Positions 1 to 9,330 of a stretch of 64,000 nucleotides of DNA are shown piece by piece (position 1 is the stretch's first letter; each line of letters opens with the position of its first letter). Origin of the DNA: Glossina fuscipes (taxonomy: Eukaryota > Arthropoda > Insecta > Diptera > Glossinidae). The position numbers and the translations under genes are program-made. The notes under the pieces are model-generated. The model was not told where the DNA came from and made no database searches. It saw only the letters and a program-made list of their open reading frames with translations. The stretch is taken from contig NW_023998436.1 in assembly GCF_014805625.2 (NCBI RefSeq), positions 1,325,981 through 1,389,980 on the forward strand. The letters run 5' to 3'.

Positions 1-80
1 GCATTCAACTAAAAACGCTTTTCCACCAAAGTGCAGCGCTGCATTCAACTAAAAACGCTTTTTCAGCTAAGTGCAGCGCT
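1..80. repeat. Tandem duplication, 2 x 40 bp, at window edge
   Basis: Two adjacent copies of a 40-bp unit start with GCATTCAACTAAAAACGC and end with AAGTGCAGCGCT, differing at a few bases. The array may continue to the left of the window. No coding potential is visible. Confidence 0.85.
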
Positions 81-189
81 GTAGATAGATGCAGCACAAT
101 CGCTAAACGCACGATTAGAGGTATATTAATTTGTTAAAATGTTTGCAACGCCCAGCGACGCCACAAAATGTACATATTCGACCGGCATA

Positions 190-400
190 AAATTCTGAAC
201 TGATTAGGCCATATCTATCAGTCCGTCCCTCTGTATACTGTCTGTTGTAAACATTCTCCTGGCCGCAAAAATGAAGCTATCGACTTCAAATTGGGAAAAA
301 ATACTGAAAGTTGTTACACGGGGTTTGGTACTGAAAATGGGTCAAAACGGTTGGAGGGCACGCCTACAGCACCACGTATAATAGACCAGTTTTTCAAAAT
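190..400 (+). repeat. Dispersed repeat family B (partial copy)
   Basis: This partial copy has the order seen across the family: a GTCY-rich stretch (GTCCGTCCCTCTG at 222-234), a CTGGCCGCAAAAATGAAG-type block, then CGACTTCAAATT and a block ending near GGGTCAAAACGGTTGGAGGG. The same blocks recur at 37200-37380, 38300-38450 and 53820-53950. Confidence 0.6.
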
Positions 401-999
401 AAATAAAAATTGGTTTTTTGCTCACTAATCATAATCTATTGCCGGCAAATGTACAAAAATTCCTACCCTTTTTTGGGCGATGCTAGAATACTCGTACAAA
501 AATATTATGTTAAGTACAGATATTTTCAAAATGCTATAAAGAAATTCTCCGGGCAAAACTGAGTATAACCTGCACATCGCTGGAAATGCTGTTATTAGAG
601 GATTTGCTTTGTGTTGCTTTCATTTTTTCGCAAGTTTATAATATTTTGCAATAAAATTCTCGCAAAGTTCTATTTTACTTGTATTTTGAGTTAAATCCCT
701 TCGAGACTTCGTTTAACAGAATAAATGTTAACGGCTTTACAGAGCTCTGCAAAAAAAAAAAGGGTTGAGTCTTTGCTAGTTACATTTATATATAACTTCA
801 CATCCTTCCTTTTTACTATATAAAGATTCAGCGTTCGTAGGAACGTTTATATGAGAGTGGGTCCAAAATTGGTCCCACTTGAACCAAGTTGGTTATACCT
901 ATTTAGAATATCCAAATATTGCAGAGCGAGTTTTATCGAGAAAATCGAGTTTTCAAAATAGACCGTAACTTATTACGGTCTCATTTCTTAAAATGAGGT

Positions 1000-1245
1000 C
1001 GAAAAGATGCTTTGATTCGAACCATTTTCAGCGTTCGTACTAGAGTCAATAGACAACACTGTATCAAATTTCATCAAAATACAATCAAAAATTTGCGACT
1101 TGTAGAAGACGGACAGACAAGCTTAAATCATTTTCTGACTTGATAGGTACAATAAAAGTGGAGTCTTTGATAAGTTGTCCTGCAGTTGTCCGGTATTGTA
1201 CACATCCGCTTAAACTTAATATATCCTTGCGCCACGCCTGATGTG
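1000..1245 (+). repeat. Dispersed repeat family A (partial copy)
   Basis: The shared blocks are GAACCATTTTCAGCGTTCGT, ATCAAATTTCATCAAAATA, a GACGGACAGACAAGCTTAAA core, and a 3' block with ACATCCGCTTAAACTTAATAT followed by a degraded palindromic end (GCCTGATGTGGAGTATAAAA). The same order is found in at least ten other places in the window. Confidence 0.65.
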
Positions 1246-1469
1246 GAGTATAAAAAGATGGTTATTAAGTTTAAAATTCAGTTATCGTGGACCAAGGATG
1301 AAAAGCATGTAAATATGAACAATTATTCAACAAATGTAAACAAATTGGACGCTTATTCTCTCATTTTTCGAATTATTGAGAATATATACGCTTATTCTCT
1401 TACTGTTGTGCACAGTTTGCAATACAAGTGAAATTTGTTGCTTGTTTTTTGAATTACGATTAGAAGATT

Positions 1470-1645
1470 GTAGAGCTTTGAGTTGGACTCGGAAATGTGA
1501 TTTTCAATAGCGTTCATGCTTGGATCAAAGCACGTCAATATATCAAAATTGTATCAAAATATCTTAAAAATTGCAACCTGTAGCTTGAATACAAATTTAC
1601 CCGGACAGGCAGAGAGACGCATAGACAGAATCATTTAATGTTTAA
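1470..1645 (+). repeat. Dispersed repeat family A (fragment)
   Basis: This fragment has TTTTCAATAGCGTTCATGCT, the ATCAAAATATCTTAAAAATTG block, AACCTGTAGCTTGAATAC and a decayed GACA/GACG core at about 1605-1630. It is truncated before the palindromic terminus. Confidence 0.6.
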
Positions 1646-1871
1646 AATGCTTCAATTAACTTATCGAAAAAATCCTACATATTTCACTAGAGATTGTCCT
1701 AAGAAATTCGAATGAATAAAATAAAAATTGCTTGAGTTATACAGCTTGCCGAATTGAGAAACTGGATTTGGTGATAAAGACGTTCAAAGCTTTAACATGT
1801 GTGATACACATGTTTTTTTATCACAATAAATTTTTTATTATTCTTTTATATCAATTTCCGTTTGCAGGATC

Positions 1872-1946
1872 ATGAAACTGCCCTCCCAAGTTCAAATATT
1901 CCTCCTCTTGTTATTTTCTCAGAGATTTCATGCCCGTTTTCTGTGA
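1872..1946 (+). other. Possible signal-peptide-like 24-codon ORF or exon
   Basis: An ATG at 1872 opens 24 codons (MKLPSQVQIFLLLLFSQRFH then ARFL, stop at 1944). It has a charged start, a hydrophobic leucine core and a small residue where a signal peptidase could cut. It sits just behind a consensus acceptor (TTTCCGTTTGCAG ending at 1867), and a GTGAAA donor-like site overlaps the stop. It could be the first coding exon of a secreted protein whose other exons I cannot find, or chance. There is no homology to lean on. Confidence 0.2.
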
Positions 1947-2735
1947 AAGAACGCTCAACTTTCTTGATCCAGTTAGCACCGGCTTCAAAATTGTTTGATT
2001 AGGCATCAATATCCATCCTCAAAACTTGAATGATTTTTAGAATACTAGTCAAAACATCATTAAAATTGCACATAGCAATATCAGTCGCTAGGTCCAAGAC
2101 ATTTTACTTATGGAAAATCCCAAATTTTCGAGCAGAAAATATTATGCGGTTAATGAATTTTTGTCCTCGAAAGAAGAGCAAAAAAAAAATCGATTTTTTG
2201 AAAAATACACAGTCATCTATTTACTCAATGAATATTCAAAATTACAACCAGCAAAAAAAAAAAAAAAATTCATAATGAAATTTGAGTTATTTGCCCTCTG
2301 AAATCTCACAGTCATAATTCTTATAGAACATTTACGTGCTTTTTTCTATCATGATATTAATTAGTTGGGAGAAATAATCTTTATTTTTATTGTTGTTACT
2401 ATAAACTTTTCTACAAAACTTTTAAATGTAAACTCATTTCACATAAACAGACATCTTATCACACAAATATTTATTCAGTGGCATAAAGCCACCACTTCGT
2501 TATTTTTTAATAATTTTAATAATTTCGCTTCGCCTCTGCTTATATTGCTTTACAAACTTTTTTCAAATCTATTAATATTGTTATATTGTTGTTGTTCTTT
2601 AAAAAGCAAAGACCGGAACAGCAACAACAACAAGAACTAATAACAATAAACACTTGCGTTGAAAGTAAAAACAGATTCGAGATATAAACGTAACAAAACA
2701 CAGAGAGAGTAAATAAAATAGAAAATATAGTGAAG

Positions 2736-2738
<3 letters not shown>

Positions 2739-2769
<31 letters not shown>
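2739..2769. repeat. (AG)n microsatellite
   Basis: This is a pure AG dinucleotide run of about 15 units in AT-rich DNA. Confidence 0.95.
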
Positions 2770-2772
<3 letters not shown>

Positions 2773-3639
2773 AAATGAATTTTCAAGTGCAAATTAACTT
2801 TCGAGTAGAATAATGAAAATAACGGTATATGTCTCTTACAAGCATATGGAAAATAAGTCAACAATTGCATTAATGTTATTACTATGAGAAAGTAATAAAA
2901 TTTTTCCTCTTTCGTTTTTTTTTTGTTTTTTCCTTAGTACCAATAAGTCGGTATAATTATCTAATCACGTGTAAGCATAATAATAACAACAACAACAATT
3001 GAAACAAAACAAAATTAATTTAATTCTTTTCGAATATTCTTAAAATTTATTCTGCACATTAATCCAAATTTCGTCATCATCATTATTACTTAAACTTTAG
3101 ACCCATCAAAAATATAAATGTATGTACATGTGTATGTGTCGGCAACAAGAACTGAAATTCGCTACCTGGAGTGTTAAAAATTCTAATACAAAAAAAAACC
3201 AATTTACTATTTGGTATATGAAGGAAAAAAAAAGATCTGTTTATTATTTCTCATACGTTCACACATACAATTCACAGGATTTCCGATTCTTTTAAAAAAA
3301 TATTTTCTATTGATTTTTACATACTTTCTTTTCGTTTTTTGCTTATATTTGTGTACTTTTATATTTTCTAAATTTCATTTCTTCATATTAAATACTTTTA
3401 TGTATGTATATATAAGCGGAAAAAAAATTCTAAACAAATTGCCAAAATCGCACAGTATAAAACAGAACAAACACTTTAACCCCGACCAAGACCCTTATAT
3501 TATTATTTCTCGCACAAGCTATCGCGACAAGAAATCCGCACGTTAAAAAAAAAATTTGCACTGAAAAAATATATGAAAATGTTTAGATTTATATTCATTT
3601 AATTTTAAAAAGTGGTTATTCTCTTATTCTCCTTATTTT

Positions 3640-5010
3640 TTCTCTCTCTCTCTTTTTCAGAACTGAGTAAAACAGAATTTTATAATAACAATGCTAGCAA
3701 TTCTCTATAAAAATTCAGCACTTTAGTGAATAAGCCTCTATGATGACAAGTAAGTAATCAAAGAAATTTCGTCTCAGAGCGAACAAAATTTTGTGCTAAA
3801 AATTCTCAGCAATATTCTCATATCGCCAAGTAAAAATTCGTCGTCGTTTTGCTTAAGCGCCTGCCAACAACTACGCAAAATTTTAAAATTTTAAATTGAG
3901 AATATAGACCTTTTAAACTGAGAATAATAACAGTTAGAGCGAAATACGTAGATGTTCCAATATTTGCTTTAAAATTGAGATTCGGATATTCTTGAGGACT
4001 TTTAGTATGTCTGTTATCAAGAACCGTAGTAATACTGTTAATTAGCAGCCACTTGTATGCTCGTTGTTTCATTTTCGTTATTTGTATGAGAACGGACTTT
4101 GTTAATAGTTTCTTCATATGACGTCGCTTTCTCTTAAACGTTTAGAAAGACGAAGCATGCAAAATTCTACGGCTGTAATATGCTTTTAAGTGCATATGTA
4201 CGAAAGGAGGCCAAAAAGCAGGTAATAAATATAATTTTGTATTCTTTTAACCCTTTATTTTAAAGAATTGTCAAATTCGAAATTCTATGTTCGCCAAATG
4301 CTTTGACTAATTTTAAAGAAAATTTTCATAAGTCTCTGTTTTTCGTACATACACACTTATATACATACCGTGCAAATGGTTGGGAGAATGCGACGTCATG
4401 TCAAGAAATTCATAACATAATCTTTGCTCTTACAAATGATGAGAACGAAAGAGCAGACAAAGGAATGACTGCTAAATAACAGCGTTACCACTGTTATTGA
4501 TAACAAACACACAAAAAGTCTCCAAGAATCCGAAAATTTGAACAAAATTTTGGACCGTCTACATATTCCACTGCCTCGGTCATTTAAATTACTCTCACAT
4601 GACTATGAAACGAGGAGGTTTCCGACTCGCTCATTTAAATTACTCTCATATGACTGTGAATCGAGGTGTTAAAAAGTGATGCTTCTATTACTCTCTTTAT
4701 TTTTCTCTCTCTCTTCTTCAAGCGCGAGTAATACAGTATTTTATAATAACAATGCCAACAAATACTTTGATGATGCAAAGTAATCAAAGAAATGTCCTCT
4801 CAGAACAAACAAAATTTACAGTAATTAATGCCGGGCAATATCCTGTTCGCGTATAAAATTTGGGCACTTTAGAGAATAGGCGTATATGTTTGTTTACACT
4901 TCTCAATAATTGAACATGTGTTCGTTTAAAAATTGGGTTTTTTAGAGAGTAAGCGTAAAAAGATGTTGCCAAGTAAAAACTCGTTTTGCTTAAAAAACCG
5001 ACAAATAGGA
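3640..5010. repeat. Composite direct and inverted repeat module
   Basis: Segment 3640-3860 is repeated in direct orientation at about 4690-5000. Both copies have a CTCTCTCT tract, TTTTATAATAACAATGC, AAGTAATCAAAGAAAT and GCCAAGTAAAAA...CGTTTTGCTTAA. Segment 3950-4120 is repeated in inverted orientation at about 4420-4590, sharing TTGATAACA, AAAAGTC and CAAGAAT blocks. Two further copies of TCATTTAAATTACTCTCA lie at about 4578 and 4632. A 99-codon open frame on the minus strand (3818-4117) crosses two of these units and is probably spurious. The type of element is unknown. Confidence 0.55.
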
Positions 5011-5224
5011 CACTAGTACAGCATCATTTTATATATGTTTGTAAAAAAATTCGAAGTTCGCTCATTTACTTCTCCTCTAACGTAACAAAATTCGAATATT
5101 GGATAAATCGCTTCCTTTTCTTATAATGTAATATCGTTTTCAATGGGTTTTCAAGTGTTATTGAGAATATCAGCATTACATAATTGCTACATAATTATTC
5201 ATGTAAAAAAATTGTATCCAATTT

Positions 5225-5600
5225 GAGACAATGGTTGTACCCTACACTACTTGCGACACAAGTGTTGCAAGATAATTGCAACACCAAGAAGGACTTGGGA
5301 TGGATCCACATTTTATTATACCGCTCGATTTAGAAAGTAATTGTGAAACACTTTCTAATCTCATCTATCCGTTGTCATGCTTTCTTGTGTTGAAACCACA
5401 GGTAGCAATTTTTTTAGACATTTTGATAAAATTTGATACATTGGCGTGTTTTGATGCTAAGACGAATGATAGTGAAAATGGTCCGCTTTTTCGCCAACTT
5501 CCAATATAACGTCCTATTTTGAAAAATCGTTATATGATACGGTGAGTACGCTCCCACTATAGAGTTTTCACTTGTTTTAATTCTCACCTTGTGCGCGACA
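5225..5600 (-). repeat. Dispersed repeat family A copy
   Basis: On the plus strand the order is reversed: a TACCCTACACTACTTG terminus, the ACCGCTCGATTTAGAAA block, then a TTTTGATAAAATTTGATACA block and GAAAATGGTCCG. The GTCY core itself is largely lost. Confidence 0.55.
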
Positions 5601-6409
5601 TCAGCCAATATTTATGATCACTAATTGGGAAAACCTTAAAAGGAATCCGCTTTTAAGTATGTATGGGCAGCAGTGCACTAAGACAAGAGCAAAAAGAAAA
5701 CAGTTCCAAAAGCGTTTGCTCCTCCAACTCCTTGTAACCGTAAGTTGAACGAGAAGACAGAAGAGCAGGTGCTATTAAATCAGTTCTGCTATTCCGAAGG
5801 ATAACAAACGGAGGAGGATGAAGATGAAAGTCAGCTGCTTAGCAAGATCAGGTAAAAATTGCTTGAAAATATGTGCACTAGAAAGCAGTTTTTATTCTCA
5901 ATTTAAAATGTTTCAAATATGCAACAAAATTTAATATAACACTGAGGGCGTAATACAAAAAAACAATTTTGATTTCTATGTTTAACAACATAAAGTGAAA
6001 GCAACTATTATAATGTCTATTAAATTGGAAAATTTTTTAGAATGTAACGGTTGACTTGGTAAGCTTAGTGTTGCCATAGACTGTGTTCACTGGCTGATCA
6101 TTTCCAATTCCAAAGTATAACGTAAGGATGAACTTTTTTTGACACGCGTAACTAAAGATGTCTTGAAATCTTGTTTACGCTACTTTTTGTCCAGTCAGCG
6201 TATGCCTAATGGCCATTTTTTAAGAAAAATTTATCTCAATTCTTCTTCTTTTTCTTCTGTCCAGTCAAGACTTTAATAAAAGAATTTATCAAATTAAACA
6301 GTGAAATTAAACTGGTCAAATTCTACGAGCAAATAAAGTATCGTTCTCTTTATGTCATTTTTACCTGGATCACTGTACATTTTTTTTTACTGTACGTTTG
6401 TATTTTTTT

Positions 6410-6735
6410 TTTATACTTTACACCACTTGTGGTACAGCACACGAAGGTATATTAACACTAGACTATATGTGATTTTGATCCTTTCTAAGAGTGGACCGAT
6501 GGGAACCATTTTCATAGCGTTTATCCTTGGGTCAAAACACGTCTCTGTATTAAATTTCATAAAAATATCTCAAAAAGTGCGTTCTGTAGCTTGAACACAA
6601 ATTTACTGAGAGGCGGACAGACAGGCTTAAACAAATTCAGATTATTATTCTGAATGGATCCGTATACTAAAATGCAAGTCTATCTTAACTAACTCAATGT
6701 ACCCTGCACAACAAATAGTGTAGGGAATAAAAACA
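6410..6735 (+). repeat. Dispersed repeat family A copy with termini at both ends
   Basis: The left end carries ACCACTTGTGGT (6422-6433). The body has GTGGACCGATGGGAACC, TCATAAAAATATCTCAAAAA and a GGCGGACAGACAGGCTTAAA core. The right end reads ACCCTGCACAACAAATAGTG then TAGGGAATAAAA. It is one of the more complete copies and shows inverted-repeat-like ends. Confidence 0.6.
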
Positions 6736-7245
6736 GAAAAAATCATGGAAATTATATTTTTCCTTTTTTTTGGAAATCGTTTATAGGACAACGTGATGCT
6801 GAAGGATATAAAAAATTCGGTCGCTAACGAACATAATTTTCTCACGTTCGATTTGTAGATTCTTATTATTGAAAACCGTACAGTCATCCCACAGCAGACC
6901 AATTCCAATACGGGGCTAGTTTGCCAACTGTTTTTTTTTTCCTTTGGAATTATTTATGGCGTCTATCACTAGCTGAAATTATGTGCATTCGATTCTCATA
7001 TCGCACAAGTCTCTCAGAAGGACGAGTTTGTCGTCGAAAGATACCACACGTCCTTAAGCATGCCCTACAAAACAAAACACGACGCATTGGTCTTGCAAGA
7101 AATGCAAAATTCTCTCCACCTTACTCTCATATGCTTCAAGCAGTCAGAAAAATATCTAAAAAAAAGAGGAGGGAAAGCAACTCTCGGCTATTTTTTTGCT
7201 TTATGTTACTCAAATTTGATAGTAATTACACTTTTTTTTTTTCGT

Positions 7246-7251
7246 TTTATT
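7246..7251 (-). terminator. Poly(A) signal of RpS13
   Basis: AATAAA on the minus strand lies 47 nt beyond the RpS13 stop codon and is the first canonical signal after it. Confidence 0.75.
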
Positions 7252-7297
7252 TGTAAATTATAAAACAGTAAGAAAATTTAGTACGAAGCAATGTTCC

Positions 7298-8047
7298 TTA
7301 CGCGACCAAAGCAGAGGCTGTGCTCGATTCGTATTTCCAGTTCGGAGGAAGTACGCTTTTCGTTTTATAATAGCGAGCTAATCTATGGATACGAGACTCA
7401 ACCAAAATCAAACGGAATTTACCATCCTTATCCTTGCGATTACGTTCTAAATGCTTGCGTATAGCAACCGCTTTTTTAATCATATGATATAGATCTTCAG
7501 GTATGTCAGGTTTAAGTCCAACAGATTTCATAATGCGTAATATCTTATTGCCATTAACAAACCGCACTTGAGCCACACCATGTGAATCACGAAGTATGAT
7601 ACCTGGAAATTTAAGAAAAAAATTCCAACATTCTTGCTTTTTTTACAAAAGAAATTTAGTCTCCATTACCTATTTTGGATGGTGTTAAACCTTTTTTCCC
7701 TAATTTTTTAATTTGCTCTTTAACATCTTCGGCATTTAATTTCAACCAAGATGGAACTGTTCTTCTATAAGGTAAAGCTGATTGGGATATACCCTTACTG
7801 TAAGCAAGAAAAGAAAATAGAATATTAATCGCATGTCTTCGATACACCGACACACACACATAACAAGCGACACACTTGATCAATTAATGGCAGAAGAAAC
7901 CTTTATCAACTTTTGCTAAACATTTTAGAAACCAAAATTAGTAGACACAGTATATCACTTATCATTGTGTGATAGCAAAAATTATAAATTTCAATGAAAT
8001 TTATGTAAAAAATCACAATTTTACCCAGGAGCGTGCATACGACCCAT
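7298..8047 (-). CDS. RpS13: 40S ribosomal protein S13 (uS15)
   Basis: This is a small-subunit ribosomal protein of the uS15 family. It binds 18S rRNA in the cytosolic 40S subunit and is needed for its assembly and for translation. Three coding exons join in frame: 8047-8025, 7797-7670 and 7602-7298, with GT-AG introns of 227 and 67 nt. They give 151 residues, the family's usual length. The product begins [20 protein letters not shown] and ends [11 protein letters not shown], almost identical to insect RpS13 throughout. The start ATG follows a short leader that begins at a pyrimidine tract (see the 5' TOP entry). It is divergent from Phrf1, with 917 bp between start codons. I looked for a snoRNA in the 227-nt intron and found no convincing C/D or H/ACA boxes. 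Confidence 0.97.
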
Positions 8048-8067
8048 GTTGACAGATTTTTATTTTA

Positions 8068-8080
8068 CCAAAAAAGAGTG
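8068..8080 (-). promoter_or_regulatory. 5' TOP-type initiator of RpS13
   Basis: Read on the minus strand this is CACTCTTTTTTGG, 21-33 nt upstream of the RpS13 start codon. It is the C-plus-pyrimidine-tract start typical of ribosomal protein genes (TCT initiator and 5' TOP mRNA), which couples translation to growth signalling. Its position fits a leader of about 31 nt. Confidence 0.7.
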
Positions 8081-8964
8081 AAACGGAAGTGGAGAATTTA
8101 AAACATCATGGCAACAGTATTACCCTGCTCTTTATAAAATTGATTTTTTATCCCTTGTTTGGCAGCACTGGTCTTAGTTTATTGATGAGACACAGTGCAG
8201 GCAACAATTTAATATGAAATTTTTCTCACCATACACAAGAAAAATTACGAATACGAAGCTTCTAAAAAGAATTGAAAATGGCGAAAAAAACGATTGAATA
8301 AATGTGCAAAGATTTTAAAAAATGATATGTAGAGCTATAAATTATTAAATAAATAAGAAAAATGCATAAACGTGTTAAGAAATGTTTTCAGTGCTACTGA
8401 CAGATAGTGAAAATATGATTGTGTGACAAATATATGCCCGAAAAAGTGTTGTAAATTTGTTCTCTTAGAAGAACTCAACTTTTATGAAGAACGGAAGAAA
8501 TTAAAGAAAAAAAAATATATATATATACTTATATGCAGTGTAGTAGTTTTCTTAAAATTACACATCGATTAATTATAATTTAATTCATACAGAGAGAAAC
8601 AGTAAAATACAAATAATATATTAGTTGCACAATTTGGCTTTTTATGTAAACCGTTTCAGCTGTAAGTAATAACTCGCAGCAGCACCAGCAGCAGCACGTA
8701 TGCAAACAAAATCTAGTGTTATGATAACAGAGAATACATAGAATTTTACCGCGGACTGAATTGTAATTCAGTTAACAAAAATTATACTGTTTAAGTCGAA
8801 TGAGCATTTTATTGCCAGATATGTAATTTGTTTTTCTAATTATGCCTAATCTAACTATTCACATATTCACAATAGAAATAAATAAAGCAATTTCTCAACA
8901 CCTATCGCTTAAATATATAAAATTCATATATAATTGCGCTTAGAGAAGATAAATAAGAACGAAA
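8081..8964. other. Divergent intergenic region RpS13/Phrf1
   Basis: This region must hold both promoters. No canonical TATA box or perfect DRE stands out. There are A-rich and TA-rich stretches (8500-8530), CAG-type repeats at 8678-8695 (AGCAGCACCAGCAGCAGCAC) and a CGCTTAG acceptor-like site at about 8936-8942. The acceptor could end a 5' UTR intron of Phrf1. Confidence 0.45.
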
Positions 8965-9330
8965 ATGTCGGAGGATTCACCTGATTGTAGTGAAGATATT
9001 GATCCCCGTCCATCGTGCAGTAATGGTCGGGCGCACGATCGTACGGATCAACAGAAAAAACGTCGCATTGTGATGCGCATTGAATTTGATGACTCAGATG
9101 AAGATTCCTCGTCATCACTGGATCGCACTAGTGATGACGAAGAGGTCAGCACACGTAATGACGCTGTTCTTCCATTAACTTCAAAAACACGCAATAACCG
9201 GCGTAAGAATACGATTAATGGAGAGGCCTATAATCGTCGGCAGTATAATGCAACAAATCGTCGATTGCGCTCACGACGCCTTAACGATTTTAACGGTATC
9301 ATTTCAGATGATTCTTCAAGTGGCAGTGAG
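8965..9330 (+). CDS. Phrf1: Phrf1 coding exon 1
   Basis: This exon encodes 122 residues starting [20 protein letters not shown], rich in Ser, Asp and Arg with basic patches. It ends SSSGSE at GAG|GTAATA in phase 0, matching the phase-0 start of exon 2 at 15494. It is the first in-frame ATG, preceded by GAACGAAA, a reasonable insect start context. Confidence 0.85.

Larger units (their letters stand above)
81..3639. other. Gene-free left flank with dispersed repeats
   Basis: I see no supported gene here. The stretch holds partial copies of dispersed repeats (about 190-400, 1000-1245 and 1470-1645), an (AG)n run at 2739-2769, and AT-rich DNA with CAA/ACA-rich stretches at 2590-2720 and 2975-3000 that resemble an insect UTR. 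A short signal-peptide-like reading frame lies at 1872-1946 behind a good splice acceptor and is listed separately. Confidence 0.6.
5011..7240. other. Gene-free interval before RpS13
   Basis: No gene is supported here. Family A repeat copies occupy about 5225-5600 and 6410-6735. The rest is AT-rich unique or unrecognised DNA. Open frames of up to 111 codons (for example 6921-7256) show no recognisable domain. Confidence 0.6.

Noticed and set aside
3818..4117. A 99-codon minus-strand gene
   Set aside because: The frame spans two halves of a repeat module, has no recognisable domain and is broken in the other copy.
7798..8024. A snoRNA inside RpS13 intron 1, as ribosomal protein genes often host one
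   Set aside because: An ATGATAA resembles a C box, but no matching D box (CTGA) or terminal stem is present, and no H/ACA fold with a proper 3' ACA is clear.
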